Assembly: GCA_963575745.1 (NCBI GenBank)
Contig: CAUYUJ010018324.1
Span: forward strand, 158,753-207,984
DNA from: Prorocentrum cordatum
Lineage: Eukaryota > Sar > Dinophyceae > Prorocentrales > Prorocentraceae
Reading direction: 5' to 3'
Length of the DNA stretch: 49,232 nucleotides
The position numbers and the translations under genes were made by a program. Numbering within the stretch: the stretch's first letter is position 1; the number at the start of each line of letters is the position of its first letter. The notes beneath the pieces were generated by a model. That model ran no database searches, had not been told where the DNA came from, and was given only the letters and a program-made list of their open reading frames with translations. Positions 29,183-39,840 of the stretch are shown piece after piece.

Positions 29183-29485
29183 TACAGGCTCAGCATCGTC
29201 TGACCCATCCCCATGCCCACTGCGCCGAGGTATAGCTCCGCCCCAGCAGCCCGCCCCCACGGGTGGAGTGGTGCTCCGCGAAGCCGCGAAGCCCGGACGG
29301 CTCAGCATAATTGTATTCCCACCTGGAGGGGCCAGTCGGCCAGAGGGGCCAAGGCCATTCCCAGTGCGGAGAGGGGTCTGTTAAGCGATTGCATAGACCT
29401 GCGTCGAAGAATGAGGGTCTGTGCCGTGCCTGCGCGCTCACGAGAATGAGTGCCGCTCTCTGGTCAGAGCGTGGGCAGCCAGCCA
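29183..29485. other. Unique sequence after the hairpin
   Basis: No repeat or supported gene. Small frames on both strands only. Confidence 0.3.
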
Positions 29486-30118
29486 TCATTGTCTGTTCCA
29501 CCGTTCGGCCTTCCACCCAACACCGTGCTCACGACGATGACGACGAGACAGGGGATGAGCAGGGGCAGGATGAGAAGGGTAAGGAGGAACAGGAGGAGTC
29601 AGAGTTTCGGGGGGGGGCAGGGATGGAGTCCAAGCCTCCTGTGTGCGTCCGAACTTTCCGCTTTGCAATTCGCGGCCCGGGCCAGAGGGATGGGCTTCTG
29701 CAGTGGGCGCGTCGTGGTCGATCTTCGCGAATCGCGTCGTGCGACGCACGAGCTGAGGGCTGCCAGGAAACTGGATACGCAAGACGCGGCCAGCCATGGG
29801 CGAGAGTTGGATGCGCACGTGGTGCATGCCTTCTCCAGCGCTCGCCCCTTCGACGGCAGGCCCTGGCGGCACTCCGTCACGTGGATCCAGCGCGCGGCCT
29901 CCGCGTGTTCACAAATGAGTCTGAGTCCACCCTTGCGTGTGTTTGTGTGTGTGTGTTCCAACATTTTTCCGGATACCGTCGAAATCCATAGTAAGTACGC
30001 GTTGCGTCATCAAGGCCACCCTCGCGTCCCTGCTGTCGTCGGCCCACCCTGAGCCAATGTTGACGTCCAGGGAGGTCCTAGGTGGCACATCGGGCTCCCA
30101 AGAGTCTTGCATCCTCAC
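29486..30118 (-). CDS. Possible minus-strand exons, hypothetical
   Basis: Two minus frames look more protein-like than average. One (30118 to about 29950) reads QDSWEPDVPPRTSLDVNIGS, then GWADDSRDARVALMTQRVLT and MDFDGIRKNV. The other (29872 down to about 29650) reads MHHVRIQLSPMAGRVLRIQF, then PQLVRRTTRFAKIDHDAPTA. A competing frame (29964 to 29599) reads AARWIHVTECRQGLPSKGRA. They could be consecutive exons of one gene or a decayed element. The GTGTGT run at 29938-29955 interrupts. No family is recognised and no splice sites are proved. Confidence 0.2.
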
Positions 30119-30290
30119 CTTGCATCCTTATCCTTACTGCGGACGTTGACTGGAATGCGGCAACAGTCGCGCGCAGCGATGATTTTTCGTTAGCTCGGGC
30201 AGCACTTTGGGTGACACTGCCTGTACCCTCGCTTCCTTAGCGGAGTCTTGCATCCTCACCTTGCATCCTTACTGTGGACGTTGACTGCAG
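30102..30290. repeat. Direct repeat of about 45 bases
   Basis: GAGTCTTGCATCCTCACCTT at 30102 and 30243 with the following bases shared to GGACGTTGACTG. The first copy has an extra TTATCC. The interval is about 141 bases. Confidence 0.8.
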
Positions 30291-30426
30291 CTCACCCGCG
30301 GCGACGCGGAGGCGCGAAGTGAGCTCCGATTCGCGCCTCGCGGCCTGGACCAGGGAGTCGCCCCTCTCCGGCCAGGGCGGCGCGCGTGCGCGGAGGGTCG
30401 CGCGTTGCGCGGCGCGGCGCCGCGTC

Positions 30427-30465
30427 GCCTCCTCCTCCTCCTCCTCCTCCTCCTCCTCCTCCTGC
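30427..30465. repeat. (CTC)n microsatellite
   Basis: About 12 CTC units. It lies directly left of the foldback-related arm and seems to replace the missing left arm. Confidence 0.9.
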
Positions 30466-30509
30466 ATCGGCGTTGTGGCTCGATGTGGAACCCGATGTTC
30501 TCTTTGCCG

Positions 30510-30655
30510 ACGGCGCGTTTGCATCGCCGATGCATCGCCAATGCATCTGCGGTCCGTCGGCGATGCATTAGCGGAGCATCGGCGACTCGGCGCGATCTTC
30601 CGACCTTATCTACTCGCACCCCAAATGGCAGGCCTCCCTTGATGCGGAGGATGAG
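30510..30655. mobile_element. Single arm related to the 25.3 kb foldback
   Basis: GCCGACGGCGCGTTTGCATC, CGCCGATGCATCGCCAATGC and GGCGATGCATTAGCGG are followed by CGGCGCGATCTTCCGACC and CCCCAAATGGCAGGCCTCCC. This parallels the loop and right arm of 25385-25505. No matching left arm is present. Confidence 0.65.
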
Positions 30656-31075
30656 AGAGAGTGGAGGTCGAGGACGTTCCCACGGGTGACGCGGTGTCCC
30701 AAGTTTGTTCGTTAACACCTTGGCCCCTCCTCACCGTGCCCCCGAATCCCGAATGTCATCCATTTGCCGCCACAGTGATGTTTGCCTAAAGCGTCACTCC
30801 CCTAATAGTTTTCAGCCTGCAGCAGAACCTACAATGATCTATGTAGTTGACGCTTCGCGCATTGTCATCTTCCCATTCAGAAAGGATTATTCGTCGAGTT
30901 GCCTTGAGCAGGGAAGTGACGATGCGCATTTTGGCACTGAAAGGAGGGACAACTACCAAACTGACATGAGCAGGATGGGCATGATGAGGATGACTACGAA
31001 GAGGAGCAGGAGAAGGAAGAGGGAGGAGGAGGAGGAGGAGGACGAGCAGGAGGACGAGGAGGTGGGAGAATGAGG
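30656..31075 (+). other. Unique segment then polypurine tract
   Basis: The + frame from 30705 reads MIYVVDASRIVIFPFRKDYS, then SSCLEQGSDDAHFGTERRDN, before it runs into the GGA tract at 31010-31065. The middle part is protein-like but short, with no family. Low confidence that it is coding. Confidence 0.2.
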
Positions 31076-31880
31076 AATATTGAGGAGGAAGAAGGCGCCG
31101 ATGACGACGACGAGAGAAGTAAGCCAAAAGGGTCTTCGTGGACCTTTTGCCCCAGGAGCAATATTGGAAGTCACTCGGGGCCGCACGGGCGGTGAACGCC
31201 AACGTTAGAGGATGAGTGGGTGAAGTAGGAGGAGGAGGAGGAGGAGGAGGAGGAGGAGGAGGAGCACGAGCAGGAGGAAAGAGAGGGTGATCTATGGGTT
31301 GTGAAGGAGGAGAAGGGATATGAGGGAGGCGATGCCAGGAGGAGGGGAGGGGAGCGGGAGTAGCAGGAGGGAGTCTTGAGCGTGGGAGTTCTAGGGGCTC
31401 CTTGGGGGCTCCTTTGGGGGGATCAGGGTGCCGCTTCCCCCCCCCCTCATCGTGGAGGGAGGGTCGATTGCCGAGGATCGATGGCAGATGCTTTGACAAG
31501 CTTCTGGGGCCTCCTTGGCTCTGTCTCTTGGGTCCTCCGGGAGCACCCGCGTCGCCACGGCTGGACCACAACCCTGGAGTCGAAATTTGCTGAATGCGGG
31601 CCGAGCAGTCGTCGCGAGACACGTTCCGACGGCCGCCCAGATCGTGATCGTTTTCTTGATCATTGTTTTGCCGATCGGCGCGGGCCCTCGCCCCCCCCGC
31701 CCCTCCCCCCCCCTCCATGGAGTAGATCTTGGCTGTTTTTGGTGCCTGGGTCGAGCAGGTGGAGTCTTTCCCCATACGAAAACGCTCACATCTCCAAGGT
31801 GTTGAGCAACAGCAGTGCGACTTGTTTTTGTTTCGCCGTTTTCGGCCTCGGGGGACCTTCGCTGGGCGCCGGGGCAGTCA
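31076..31880. other. Mixed region with GGA tract, no supported gene
   Basis: GGA units at 31229-31265. The minus frame 31775-30786 (329 codons) spans purine tracts and GC-rich DNA. Its last part, FSAKMRIVTSLLKATRRIIL, is the complement of the segment discussed above, so the strand is undecided. Confidence 0.25.
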
Positions 31881-32275
31881 AGAACGGGTCAGGTCGACTT
31901 CTGGGACCCCGTGTTTTACAAATCAACAAATCAGATCTTTGCCGGAGGCCTTGAGATTGGCACCAACGTCAAGACGGGGCGTCTCCACTCGGGGAATATG
32001 ATTTTAGATCTTGGCGTTGTTGGTGATATTCCGACCACCAAAGAAGCCCGAATATTACCAGCACCACCACCGAGATTGGGATTACCTTCCCTCAGTGGAG
32101 GAAACCGCCGATGTAGGCGCTGGTGCCAACCTCTTAGCCTCCAACTCTGAGGAGCCGTTCTTGCAGCTTCGCGGTATCTGGAGATCCGGTCTGGAACGCG
32201 CACTTCATCGAACATGCAGCCCAGCTGGTCCTGGGAGTGTGGTCGAGGGGCCTTGGGGCTCTGGCCGGCACTAAC
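31881..32275 (+). CDS. Possible exon(s), hypothetical
   Basis: Two overlapping + frames carry protein-like text. One (about 31881-32050) reads RTGQVDFWDPVFYKSTNQIF, AGGLEIGTNVKTGRLHSGNM and ILDLGVVGDIPTTKEARILP. The other (32011-32274) reads FRPPKKPEYYQHHHRDWDYL, PSVEETADVGAGANLLASNS and EEPFLQLRGIWRSGLERALH. The frame switch near 32050 could be an intron border or a frameshift. Asp, Asn, Tyr and Glu are frequent, unlike shadow frames here. I do not recognise a family. Confidence 0.3.
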
Positions 32276-32504
32276 CAGCAACCGGATCGTGGAGTCGGGA
32301 GTCTGGGCCTGCTCAGGAGGGGAGGAGGCAGGGATGGATGAAGAGGGGAAGAATGTTGTGGGAGGCGTGAGGCTTTGGAGGGTTTCGTGATTTGGTGAGG
32401 CTGAGGCCCCGCCTGCATGGCGAGCGGGGCCTTTTCCCCGCCCTCCCGAGTTCCTCTTCCCATGCGTGGGGGCATGAGGAACTCATGAAGATAAATGAGG
32501 ATGA

Positions 32505-32730
32505 GCGGAGGGGGGGGCGGGCAGGAGGAGCAGGAGGAGGGGGGGGGCAGGCAGGGAGGATGAGGAGAGATGAGGAAGGATGAGGAGGAGAGGAAGGATG
32601 AGGAGGAGGGGGAGAGGAGGAGGAGGGAGGAGGAAGGAGAGGAGGAGGAGGAGGAAGAGAGGAGGAGGAGGAGGAGGAGGAGGGAGGAGGAGGAGGAGGA
32701 GGAGGAGAAGGAGGAGGAGGAGCTGCAGGA
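32505..32730. repeat. (GGA)n polypurine tract
   Basis: GGAGGA and GGATGAGGA units, dense from 32575 to 32722. A short (GTC)n follows at 32770-32830. Confidence 0.9.
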
Positions 32731-33805
32731 CGTGCGTTCTCCCCGTCCGCCGCGCCCTTGTATGTACTTGTCGTAGTTGTCGTCTTCGTCGTCGTCTCTG
32801 CCGTCTGTATTTTGCCGTCTCTGCCGTCGTCGTCCGTCCAGCCTTCCTTTTCCTCCTCCTTGCCCTACGTAGATCGCCTAGCTCTGTAGGCCATCTAGGT
32901 CCTCCTGAGCAGGTCCTCTAACGGGGCCCGCGATCCTAACACTACGGAGGAACCTAGATGCTCTGCAGGCTTTTCTTCTGGCTTGGCTTGCTCGGGGTCG
33001 TTCCCGACCATCTTTGTCCTTTGTCGTTTGTTCTCCTCCTCCTCCTCCTCTTCCCTCATCTTCCCTCCCTCATCCTCTTCCCTTCTCTCCTCCTCCTCGT
33101 CCCTCATCTCCTCCTCCTCTTTGCCCTTTGCCCTTTGTCCTTTGTCCTCCTCCTCCTCTTCCCTCCTTCTCTCGACGGCCCCGCCGCTGGCTCGAGATAG
33201 CGCGCCTCTTTTCGGGCCTCGAGCGCGACCGCGTTGCGGCTTGCCCCTGCCTGACCCCAGGGCCCCGCGGCCTGGGGGTGCCGCTGCTCGGCGGGGGGCC
33301 GTGAGCCGGGGGAAGACGGAGGATGTCTTGTGTTTTCCCCAAGACCTCCAGCTCACCGAAAGAGGTCCACAGTTTCCGTTGATGTCGTTACCGCTCTTGG
33401 CCTCTGGGGGTTTCGCTGGGCCCTGCAGCCGCCAGAGCGACTCAGGACGGAAAGCCGGCGCTGGAGAAAGGGTTTGGGTTCTCCAGGGCCCCGCATAACA
33501 AACAACAGGCATCGGACCTTTTAGGGAAACAGGAAGGTACGAGATTCGAGGTTCTGGAATCCGAGGTTTGAATATCGAGGTTTGAGGGGGGGGGGTCGAG
33601 GACGTAGAGGTTGGAGGATCGAGATCTGCAAACGTATTTGTCAAGTTTTGCCGTTGTTGGGCCTCTCCGTGAGATGTCTGTCTCGCGACTTCGAAGTTCA
33701 AGGGCTGCTTCCCAGTCCCCGGCCACCAGAAACCGCCCGCGAGGAACAGGAGGGAGGAGATTAAGGAGGCGGATGAGGAGGACGAGGAGAGGGAGGAGGC
33801 GAGAG
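32731..33805. other. Pyrimidine-rich to GC-rich region, no supported gene
   Basis: 33030-33170 is CT-rich with repeated TTTGCCCTTTGTCC words. The minus frame 33701-32895 (268 codons) crosses this tract as a poly-Glu/Arg run. Around 33535-33610 there is a GAGGTTTGAGG repeat. No domain is recognised. Confidence 0.3.
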
Positions 33806-34155
33806 GAGAGATGAGAGAGCACCTCAGCTTTGAACTGTTTCGATACGTCGGAGGCCTCGGCAGCAGGGGAGGATGGGGAAAAGGAGGGGAGGAGAAGGAG
33901 GTGGCGGACGAGGAGGACGAGGAGAGGGAGGAGGCGAGAGCAGAGAGGAGAGAGCACCTCAGCTTTGAACTGTTTCGATACGTCGGAGGCCTCGGCAGCA
34001 GGGGAGGATGGGGAAAAGGATTGGAGGAGAAGGAGGAGGCGGACGAGGAGGACGAGGAGAGGGAGGAGTCAAGGGGCGAGAGGAGGGAGCGCCTCGGCGT
34101 TGAACTGCTTCAACACGTCGGAGGCCTGGGGAGCAGGGGAGAATGGGGATAAGGA
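33806..34155 (+). repeat. 135-bp tandem repeat, 2.5 copies, in-frame (45 codons)
   Basis: ACCTCAGCTTTGAACTGTTT starts units at 33821 and 33956, and a diverged GCCTCGGCGTTGAACTGCTT at 34091. The + frame 33811-34152 reads HLSFELFRYVGGLGSRGGWG followed by an acidic EEKEVADEEDEEREEARAER in each unit. Period 135 is a multiple of three, so the frame is kept by the repeat itself. The rate and type of changes between copies do not clearly show coding constraint. A minus-strand frame is open as well. Confidence 0.85.
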
Positions 34156-35160
34156 GGGGAGGAGAAGGAGGAGGAGGAGGAGGAGAAGGAGGAGGCGGAC
34201 GAGGAGGACGAGGGAGGTGAGGAGGCGAGTGGAGGGAGGAGAGGGGCAAGCCAGGTGCGCTCGCCCCACATCTGGCATCCTACCCCTTTTTCCCGTGCCG
34301 TCCCATTGCGCTGATGTGTTATGTCTCCGCGGACGGATGAGCAGGAGGAAAGGCGTAGGACGGAGTAGGAGGAGGGCGAGGACGAACAGCATCAGCACCC
34401 TTGGAGTGGAAGGAGCGGGAGGAGCGGGAGGACCAGGGGGAGGCGTAGGGGGCGCCAGCGATGAGGAAGGACTCGAATACTGACTCGGATCCAGCAGAGC
34501 TGCCCGCGCTGGGCCCGGAGCGCCACTCTGGAGGACGGGGGCAAAGCCGCAGGCCCACGCTGCGGAGGGAGCACCCTCGTTGCAGGACCGGGCTCGTTCG
34601 GGGGTGAACAGCATTGATGAGGAGGCAGCAACAGCTCGGACCCATCGTGCGTAAAACCAGTAGGCGGAGCGGGGCGCACGGGTTCGGCGGGGAATGGGGA
34701 GTAGTATCCATAGTGAGTAAGTGCAGGGAGGAACTTGGAGCGAGGAGAGAGGCAGGCTAGGTGGGACCGCGCCGCATCTGACATTCGATCCCTTTGTCTC
34801 ATCGCTTCCCATTGAACCGATGTGTTCTAGATCTGCGGAAGCGTGTCATGGCTGACCTGGAACTTCTGCACCAAGACCGGATCGTGTTACGCGCAATCGG
34901 ACGAGTTTCGTACATTGGAGGAAGAAGTGGCACGTGGGCAGAAGGGAGAAGGAGGAGGAGGAGGACGTGGAAGGACGAGGGCGGGGACGAACATCGGCAG
35001 CAGGAGCTGGAGCAGGAAGAGCTGAATGCAAGGAGGGCTGCGAGTCTGTTGGGGGGGGCAGCCCGGCCCAACGCCGCGGGCGCGCCGCGCGGAGGCCCTC
35101 GCCCCTCTCCCGAAGAGATGGCGATGGGCTTCGAGGCTGGCGGCCAGCGCGGCAGAACCC
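34156..35160. other. Purine-rich then GC-rich region, no supported gene
   Basis: 34156-34240 is GGA-rich. Minus frames (34812-34069, 247 codons; 35617-34799, 272 codons) and + frames overlap throughout, with Pro/Arg/Ser-rich products. 34830-34930 (+ strand) reads MADLELLHQDRIVLRAIGRV in one frame, which is protein-like but short. Confidence 0.25.
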
Positions 35161-35166
35161 CCCGCT

Positions 35167-35370
35167 CGTCGAGGAGAGACGACATCGGCATAGACATGAG
35201 CTTTCGGAGGGGATGCGCCCACGACTCCCCTGTCCTCCTCCTCCTGGTCGTGCTCCTCCTCCTGGTTCGTCGAGGAAAGACAACATCGGCATAGACATGA
35301 GCTTTCGGAGGGGATGCGCCCACGACGCCCCTGTCCTGCGCCCACGACGCCCCTGTCCTCCTCCTCCTGG
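35167..35370. repeat. 101-bp direct repeat, two copies
   Basis: CGTCGAGGA...GACATCGGCATAGACATGAG at 35167 and again at 35268. They share GCTTTCGGAGGGGATGCGCC and CACGACNCCCCTGTCC. The second copy has a further small duplication of GCGCCCACGACGCCCCTGTC. Confidence 0.9.
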
Positions 35371-35499
35371 TCGTGCTCCTACTGCCTCTCGCCATGGTCT
35401 CGCGCACCCTCGACGGAACACTTTGCGCGGCGAGTTCGGGGACCTCACGCTTGCTTCGTTGTGCTTGGTTGTAGTGGCGTAGTAGACTTGTGGAAGTAC

Positions 35500-36237
35500 G
35501 CGCGACCTTCTCGCATCGTCGGGCTCCGCCCACTGGTGTCGCCTCTGCCCCTGGCACGCTTCGGGGGGTCCAGCACCGACCCCAGAACTCGTGCGGTCGC
35601 TGAAAGTGCATGCTCAACCGCTTCTGTTATTCCTCCCGCTCTGCCCATCATGCTCGTCGACGTGGTCGCCGCCGGTTTCCGCCGCCACCGCCTCCGCCGT
35701 CGCTAGAGGATCGAGGGCCGAGACTGGCCGATGTTTACGGACTGTCTGGGGGCGCCGTCGTCGCCGCGGCTGCGTCCCTTCCCCTCAGAAATTCTGGTCG
35801 CAATCCACGCCGTCGTGTTTGGGATCTGCTATGCTTTCCATCCGTCGGTCGGTCTCGCGCGGGCTGGTATTGGGAGCATGGCGCGCTCGCGGTCTCTGGC
35901 CCCTGAAGTCGTTTTTCCCGTCGCCGCGTGAGAGGCCGATAACGTCGTGGACATGATCTACAAGCCAGAGATTCATGTCGCGCGCGGCTTCTTTGGCAGT
36001 TGGGGGACACGCCATGAGCCAGCGCAGGGGGCAGCAAGGGCATGCCGCATTCCAAACATCGTCGGACTGCACAGGGTGCCAATCGAGGCTAGCAAAGGGG
36101 AGCGCCAGGTGGGGGAGCGGGCAGTTGCGCACACACCGAGGCGGGCAGGAAGACCGAGGCAGCAGTGAGACCGGGGCAGGACAAAGAGGCAGGTCGAGGC
36201 GGTGAGTCAGTTTCGCTACATGTGGCGGCACAGCCAA
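35500..36237 (-). CDS. Weak minus-strand candidate, hypothetical (150 codons)
   Basis: The minus frame 36237-35785 reads LPFASLDWHPVQSDDVWNAA, then CPCCPLRWLMACPPTAKEAA, RDMNLWLVDHVHDVIGLSRG and DGKNDF. It has clustered Cys, Trp and His and is less Arg/Pro-biased than other frames. The + strand here is open too. No family is recognised; a decayed mobile-element protein is possible. Confidence 0.2.
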
Positions 36238-38244
36238 GGGGGTGGGACGAGGGGTGTGGCCCGATATTACAAGACGGCGGCGAGCTCCTTAGAATGCAAG
36301 GGCCTCCATATGAGGGCCCTGAGGCTTCTCAGAAGGCTTCTGAGACGCCGAGAGGGCTTCTAAGAACGCCCCTGCCGTTGGATACTGCTTCAGCTTGACT
36401 TCCTCTGCATTCGCGGGACGGCGCGCAGTTTTCAATCCATTCCTGAAGATTGCCGGCTGCGACAGGCCTTAGGCCCAGAGACGCCGCCCTGCTGGGCGAA
36501 ACGCAGCCGCTCGCTCGCTCTCGACCGCTTGACATCTTGCTGCAGGGATCGTGAAGCAGAGTCGAGGATGGATGTTTCTGGACGTTCGTGACCCTCTTTT
36601 AGGCCTCGGGCACCGTGGGGCCTCTAGGAACCTTCAGCTCTGGAGACCTCTGGAGGTCCCGACTAGTCAAACAAAGATGCGCCGCAGATTTGTCGCAGTG
36701 TTCGGCCTCAATGTGGAGCCGTGTCCTGTCCTCAGGGCAGTCAAGAGACGACTCGGGCTCCCTCTCCCTCTTTCGCCTTGACGTCCTTCTGCTGCTCCTG
36801 CTTTCGAGGGAAGAATCACAATGACCATGACCAAGATTTCGCGGGATCTTGTCGACGGATGATTTTGGTCATTGTCCATGCCGGCCGGCGCCGATCCGCG
36901 AGATTGTCCCACGGTTTGACGGTAATCAAGGTGGGCGGCGACCAAGATCGACACCGACGTGTCCGCGTGCAGTCTTGGACATGGCCACCGTTTTGTTTCC
37001 CCAAGTGCTTCTCTTCTCTCGCATCGAGACCGCAGGTGGAGATACCCGACACCAGGATGAACGCGAAGGCCCGCCGAGTCCCCAGCCCATCCCTCGCGCG
37101 CAGGGTTGCGAGTGCGCCCTTTCCGTCCGTCGCTGTTGCTGTTCTCCCTCCCCGCTGCGTCATCCCTCCTCCCCCTCGCCCCCCTCGTGCTCCTCCTCCT
37201 CCCCCCCCCCCTCCCTCCTCGTGCGCCTCTGCCCTGCCTCGTCATGCGCCCGCCTCCGTCCCTCCCACCTCCCGCCCCTCTCGGCATTCGTCTTTCTGGT
37301 TTCCTCTTCCTCCTCCCCCCTTTCTTCCTTCATGCCTACATCCTTGCCCTCATACTTTCTCCTCGCTCCCTCACACTCCTCCTCCTGCCTCCTCCCCACC
37401 GTCCCTTCAACCTCCCCCCCTCCTCTCCCTCCGTCCTCGTCCTCTCTCAGGCGTGCCGCTGCCAGCGAGGGCTTCAGACGGCCTGTGGCGCTGTCGTGAG
37501 AAGGCTTGCTGTTGCAGCCAGCCCGGAACCTCCTCTGGCAGTAAATAAACAAGCCAACACCAATAGATAAATCTGAGGTTGGGAAGGTGTGCCCGAAGTG
37601 CCTCAACCGTGAGATCGTTTCTTTTCGTGCGTGACGTCCGTGCGGCCCAGGCGAGGCGACATTTGGGGGTGCCTTGCCAGTCCTGGGGTCCGTTACAGAA
37701 CACCTCGAGAAGAGAAGCCGTTCCCAGAGAAGGGGGTCGGGGTCTCCAGGGGTCCACGCTGTGCGAAAAACAAAAACACGACGTCGGGGGTCTTGGAAAG
37801 CATTGCGCGATAGGACGCTGGCCATGGGTCATGGTGGCCATTTGCCATATCTGAATTACAAGGAATGAGGAGGCGAAGGAGCTGGAGGTCCTGCAGCTCG
37901 TCCTTCTCGAGCTTCCCCGCCTCCTCCTCCTCCTCCTATTCCAGCTGTTCTACCTCTCCCACCTCTTCCACTTCCTCCAGCTCCTCTCGTCAGCGAGAGC
38001 AGCTGCGGCAGGCCGCGCAGGCCCGTCGGGCTGCTGCCGCCGCCGCCGCAAGGCCCCTGGGGAAGAGGAGAGGAGGACGATCATGTTGTCTCAGACTCGT
38101 CCGGCGAACACCAGAGGTGGTTAAAATGGTCAGGCGAGTGAGCAAATAGAGGTCTTTCATACCATTCCATAGGATCCCACTCCTCTCTTCTCCAGCTCCT
38201 CTCTTCAGCCACGCGCGCAGAGGGGTGGCAGGAGGGGGGAATGC
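36238..38244. other. Unique and pyrimidine-rich sequence, no supported gene
   Basis: 36310-36370 carries GCTTCTCAGAAGGCTTCTGA palindromic words like those at 38.2-38.5 kb. 37100-37440 is CT-rich and accounts for the long + and minus frames. 37920-37985 has CTCCTCC runs, and 38030-38055 a GCCGCCGCC run. Confidence 0.35.
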
Positions 38245-38475
38245 TTCTGAGAAGCGCACCCCGTTCTTAGAAGGCGCGGTTCTTTTTAGAAGTTGTGGCT
38301 GGCGTGCTTCTACGACGCAGACGGCTTGCTTCTAACAAGCTGAGTTTGTTTCTAAGAAGCTGCTCCGTGCTTCTGAGAAACTTCTGGGGTGCTCCCAAGA
38401 AGCGGCGCGCCCTTGGGTTCTTAGAAGGGCGGCCGCCGCCTTCGAAGAGGCAGCCTCCTTCTAAGAAGCCTTCCC
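38245..38475. repeat. Cluster of CTTCTNAGAAG palindromes
   Basis: GCTTCTGAGAAGC (38249), GTTCTTAGAAGG, GCTTCTAACAAGC, TTTCTAAGAAGC, GCTTCTGAGAAAC, TTCTTAGAAGG, CCTTCGAAGAGG and CCTTCTAAGAAGC follow one another roughly every 20 to 25 bases, about eleven in 230 bases. The sequence between them differs, so this is a repeated dyad and not a simple tandem copy. Confidence 0.8.
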
Positions 38476-39495
38476 CCTCTCCCTCTACCGTTGTCTGCGC
38501 GCCGCCAACCCCTCCTCCCCCTGCAGTGCAGGACAGGGAGGAAGAAACGCTGGACGAGGAGCTGCAGGAGGATCTGCCCGCCGCGCAGGGCGGCGCCCGC
38601 GCGCGCCTGGCGCGCGGGGCAATGGCAGCGGACGGCCGCCGCTAGCCAGTGCTCCGGAGGCGCCCGCGTGGTCGTCGTCATGTTCGTCTCGGGGGCCCCG
38701 AAACCGTGCGATGGCCTCCTCGGTGCCTCCTCCTGCCTTCCTTCTCCTGGCCCCCCCCCCGCTGTCCGGCCGTCCGCTCGCCTTCCATGTGAGGCGCATG
38801 CCACTTCAAGGCAGGAGGGAGGCGTCGAGGCCGCGCCACTGCAGCTGGGGCCCACGCGGGGGCGGGTTCAGAATCGTTCAAGCGATCCCCACCCCCACTG
38901 ACCATAGCATCTCAGCCCCACAAGCCCACCCTCCGAGGTGGGGATAGCCCCACGAAGCCTTAATGAGCAGGCGCGCATCCCCACTTATTTAGGTGAATGA
39001 GTCGGCAAGTGGTGCCAAGGCAGTGCCACTGGGGATATGGATCGGTAAAACGATGCTCAGGGTTCTGGGTCCAGGGGATCGGGTCACAGGGTCGGAGGTT
39101 GCCAGGTGTTCCTGGCCCGAGGTGTCTCCAGCTCTCCGCACCATTTTTCAGCCCTTGGGGCTCTCTGGGCCTCGTGACGGGTGCTCTGGAAGCCACATGG
39201 GCACCCCTGGACATCTTGGGGACACCCTGTGCCAGGGATGCCTTTGGCAACACCTTGCAGGGGAGGAGCAAAGAAACACAGAGTCATAATCATTAGCTCT
39301 CGGAGGTCCGCGCGGGTTTCACGGGATGACGCTGGACATTCAAGGCAGGCTCAAGATCCCAAAGGGGCTCCATGGCTCAAGGCAGGCCCGAGGGCCCGAA
39401 GTCATCCACAGTCTGTAGGCTCACCCTGGGGCCCTCCAGGGTTCCCCCCATCGACTCCCCTCCCCCCCTCTCTTCCGCGCCGCTCCTCGGCCGCC
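38476..39495. other. Unique sequence, no supported gene
   Basis: GC-rich to about 38850. 39060-39250 has some CTTGGGG-type words. Frames on both strands are short. Confidence 0.3.
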
Positions 39496-39840
39496 ATGGC
39501 GGTGCATCAGCCTCTCGGAGCAACTCCTGGCGCAGCTGCTGGTGCCGCCCCGACCGCCGCAGGTCCTGACACAAGCAGGGCCGAGGACTATGAGGGCTCC
39601 GGGGCCACGCACGGCATGGCGGACGTCCAGCTGACCGTCGCCCCTGGCTCCGGGGTGTCGCAGAGGCCGACCTTGACGCCATTCAGGTTGACGACAAGAC
39701 CACCGAGAGGACTGCGACTGCGGCTGCTGCGGCTGCCAGCGGTACCGTGTTGTGTTGTCCAACCTGTGCGTCAGGACGCCCGCGGAGGACATGAGACCCA
39801 TGACGCGCTTGATTTTGGACCATCTAGTTCTGCACCCTGA
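39496..39840 (+). CDS. Weak + strand open frame, hypothetical (115 codons)
   Basis: ATG at 39496 in CCATGG context, then MAVHQPLGATPGAAAGAAPT, and GMADVQLTVAPGSGVSQRP, ending at TGA 39838-39840. A different frame over the same place reads AEADLDAIQVDDKTTERTAT then CCPTCASGRP, which looks at least as protein-like. So the frame, or integrity, is uncertain. It could be the start of a decayed element that continues to 41 kb. Confidence 0.2.
   Translation: MAVHQPLGATPGAAAGAAPTAAGPDTSRAEDYEGSGATHGMADVQLTVAPGSGVSQRPTLTPFRLTTRPPRGLRLRLLRLPAVPCCVVQPVRQDARGGHETHDALDFGPSSSAP

Noticed and set aside
38245-38475. Heat-shock elements
   Set aside because: The dyads have three bases between TTC and GAA and not two, and there is no nearby gene.
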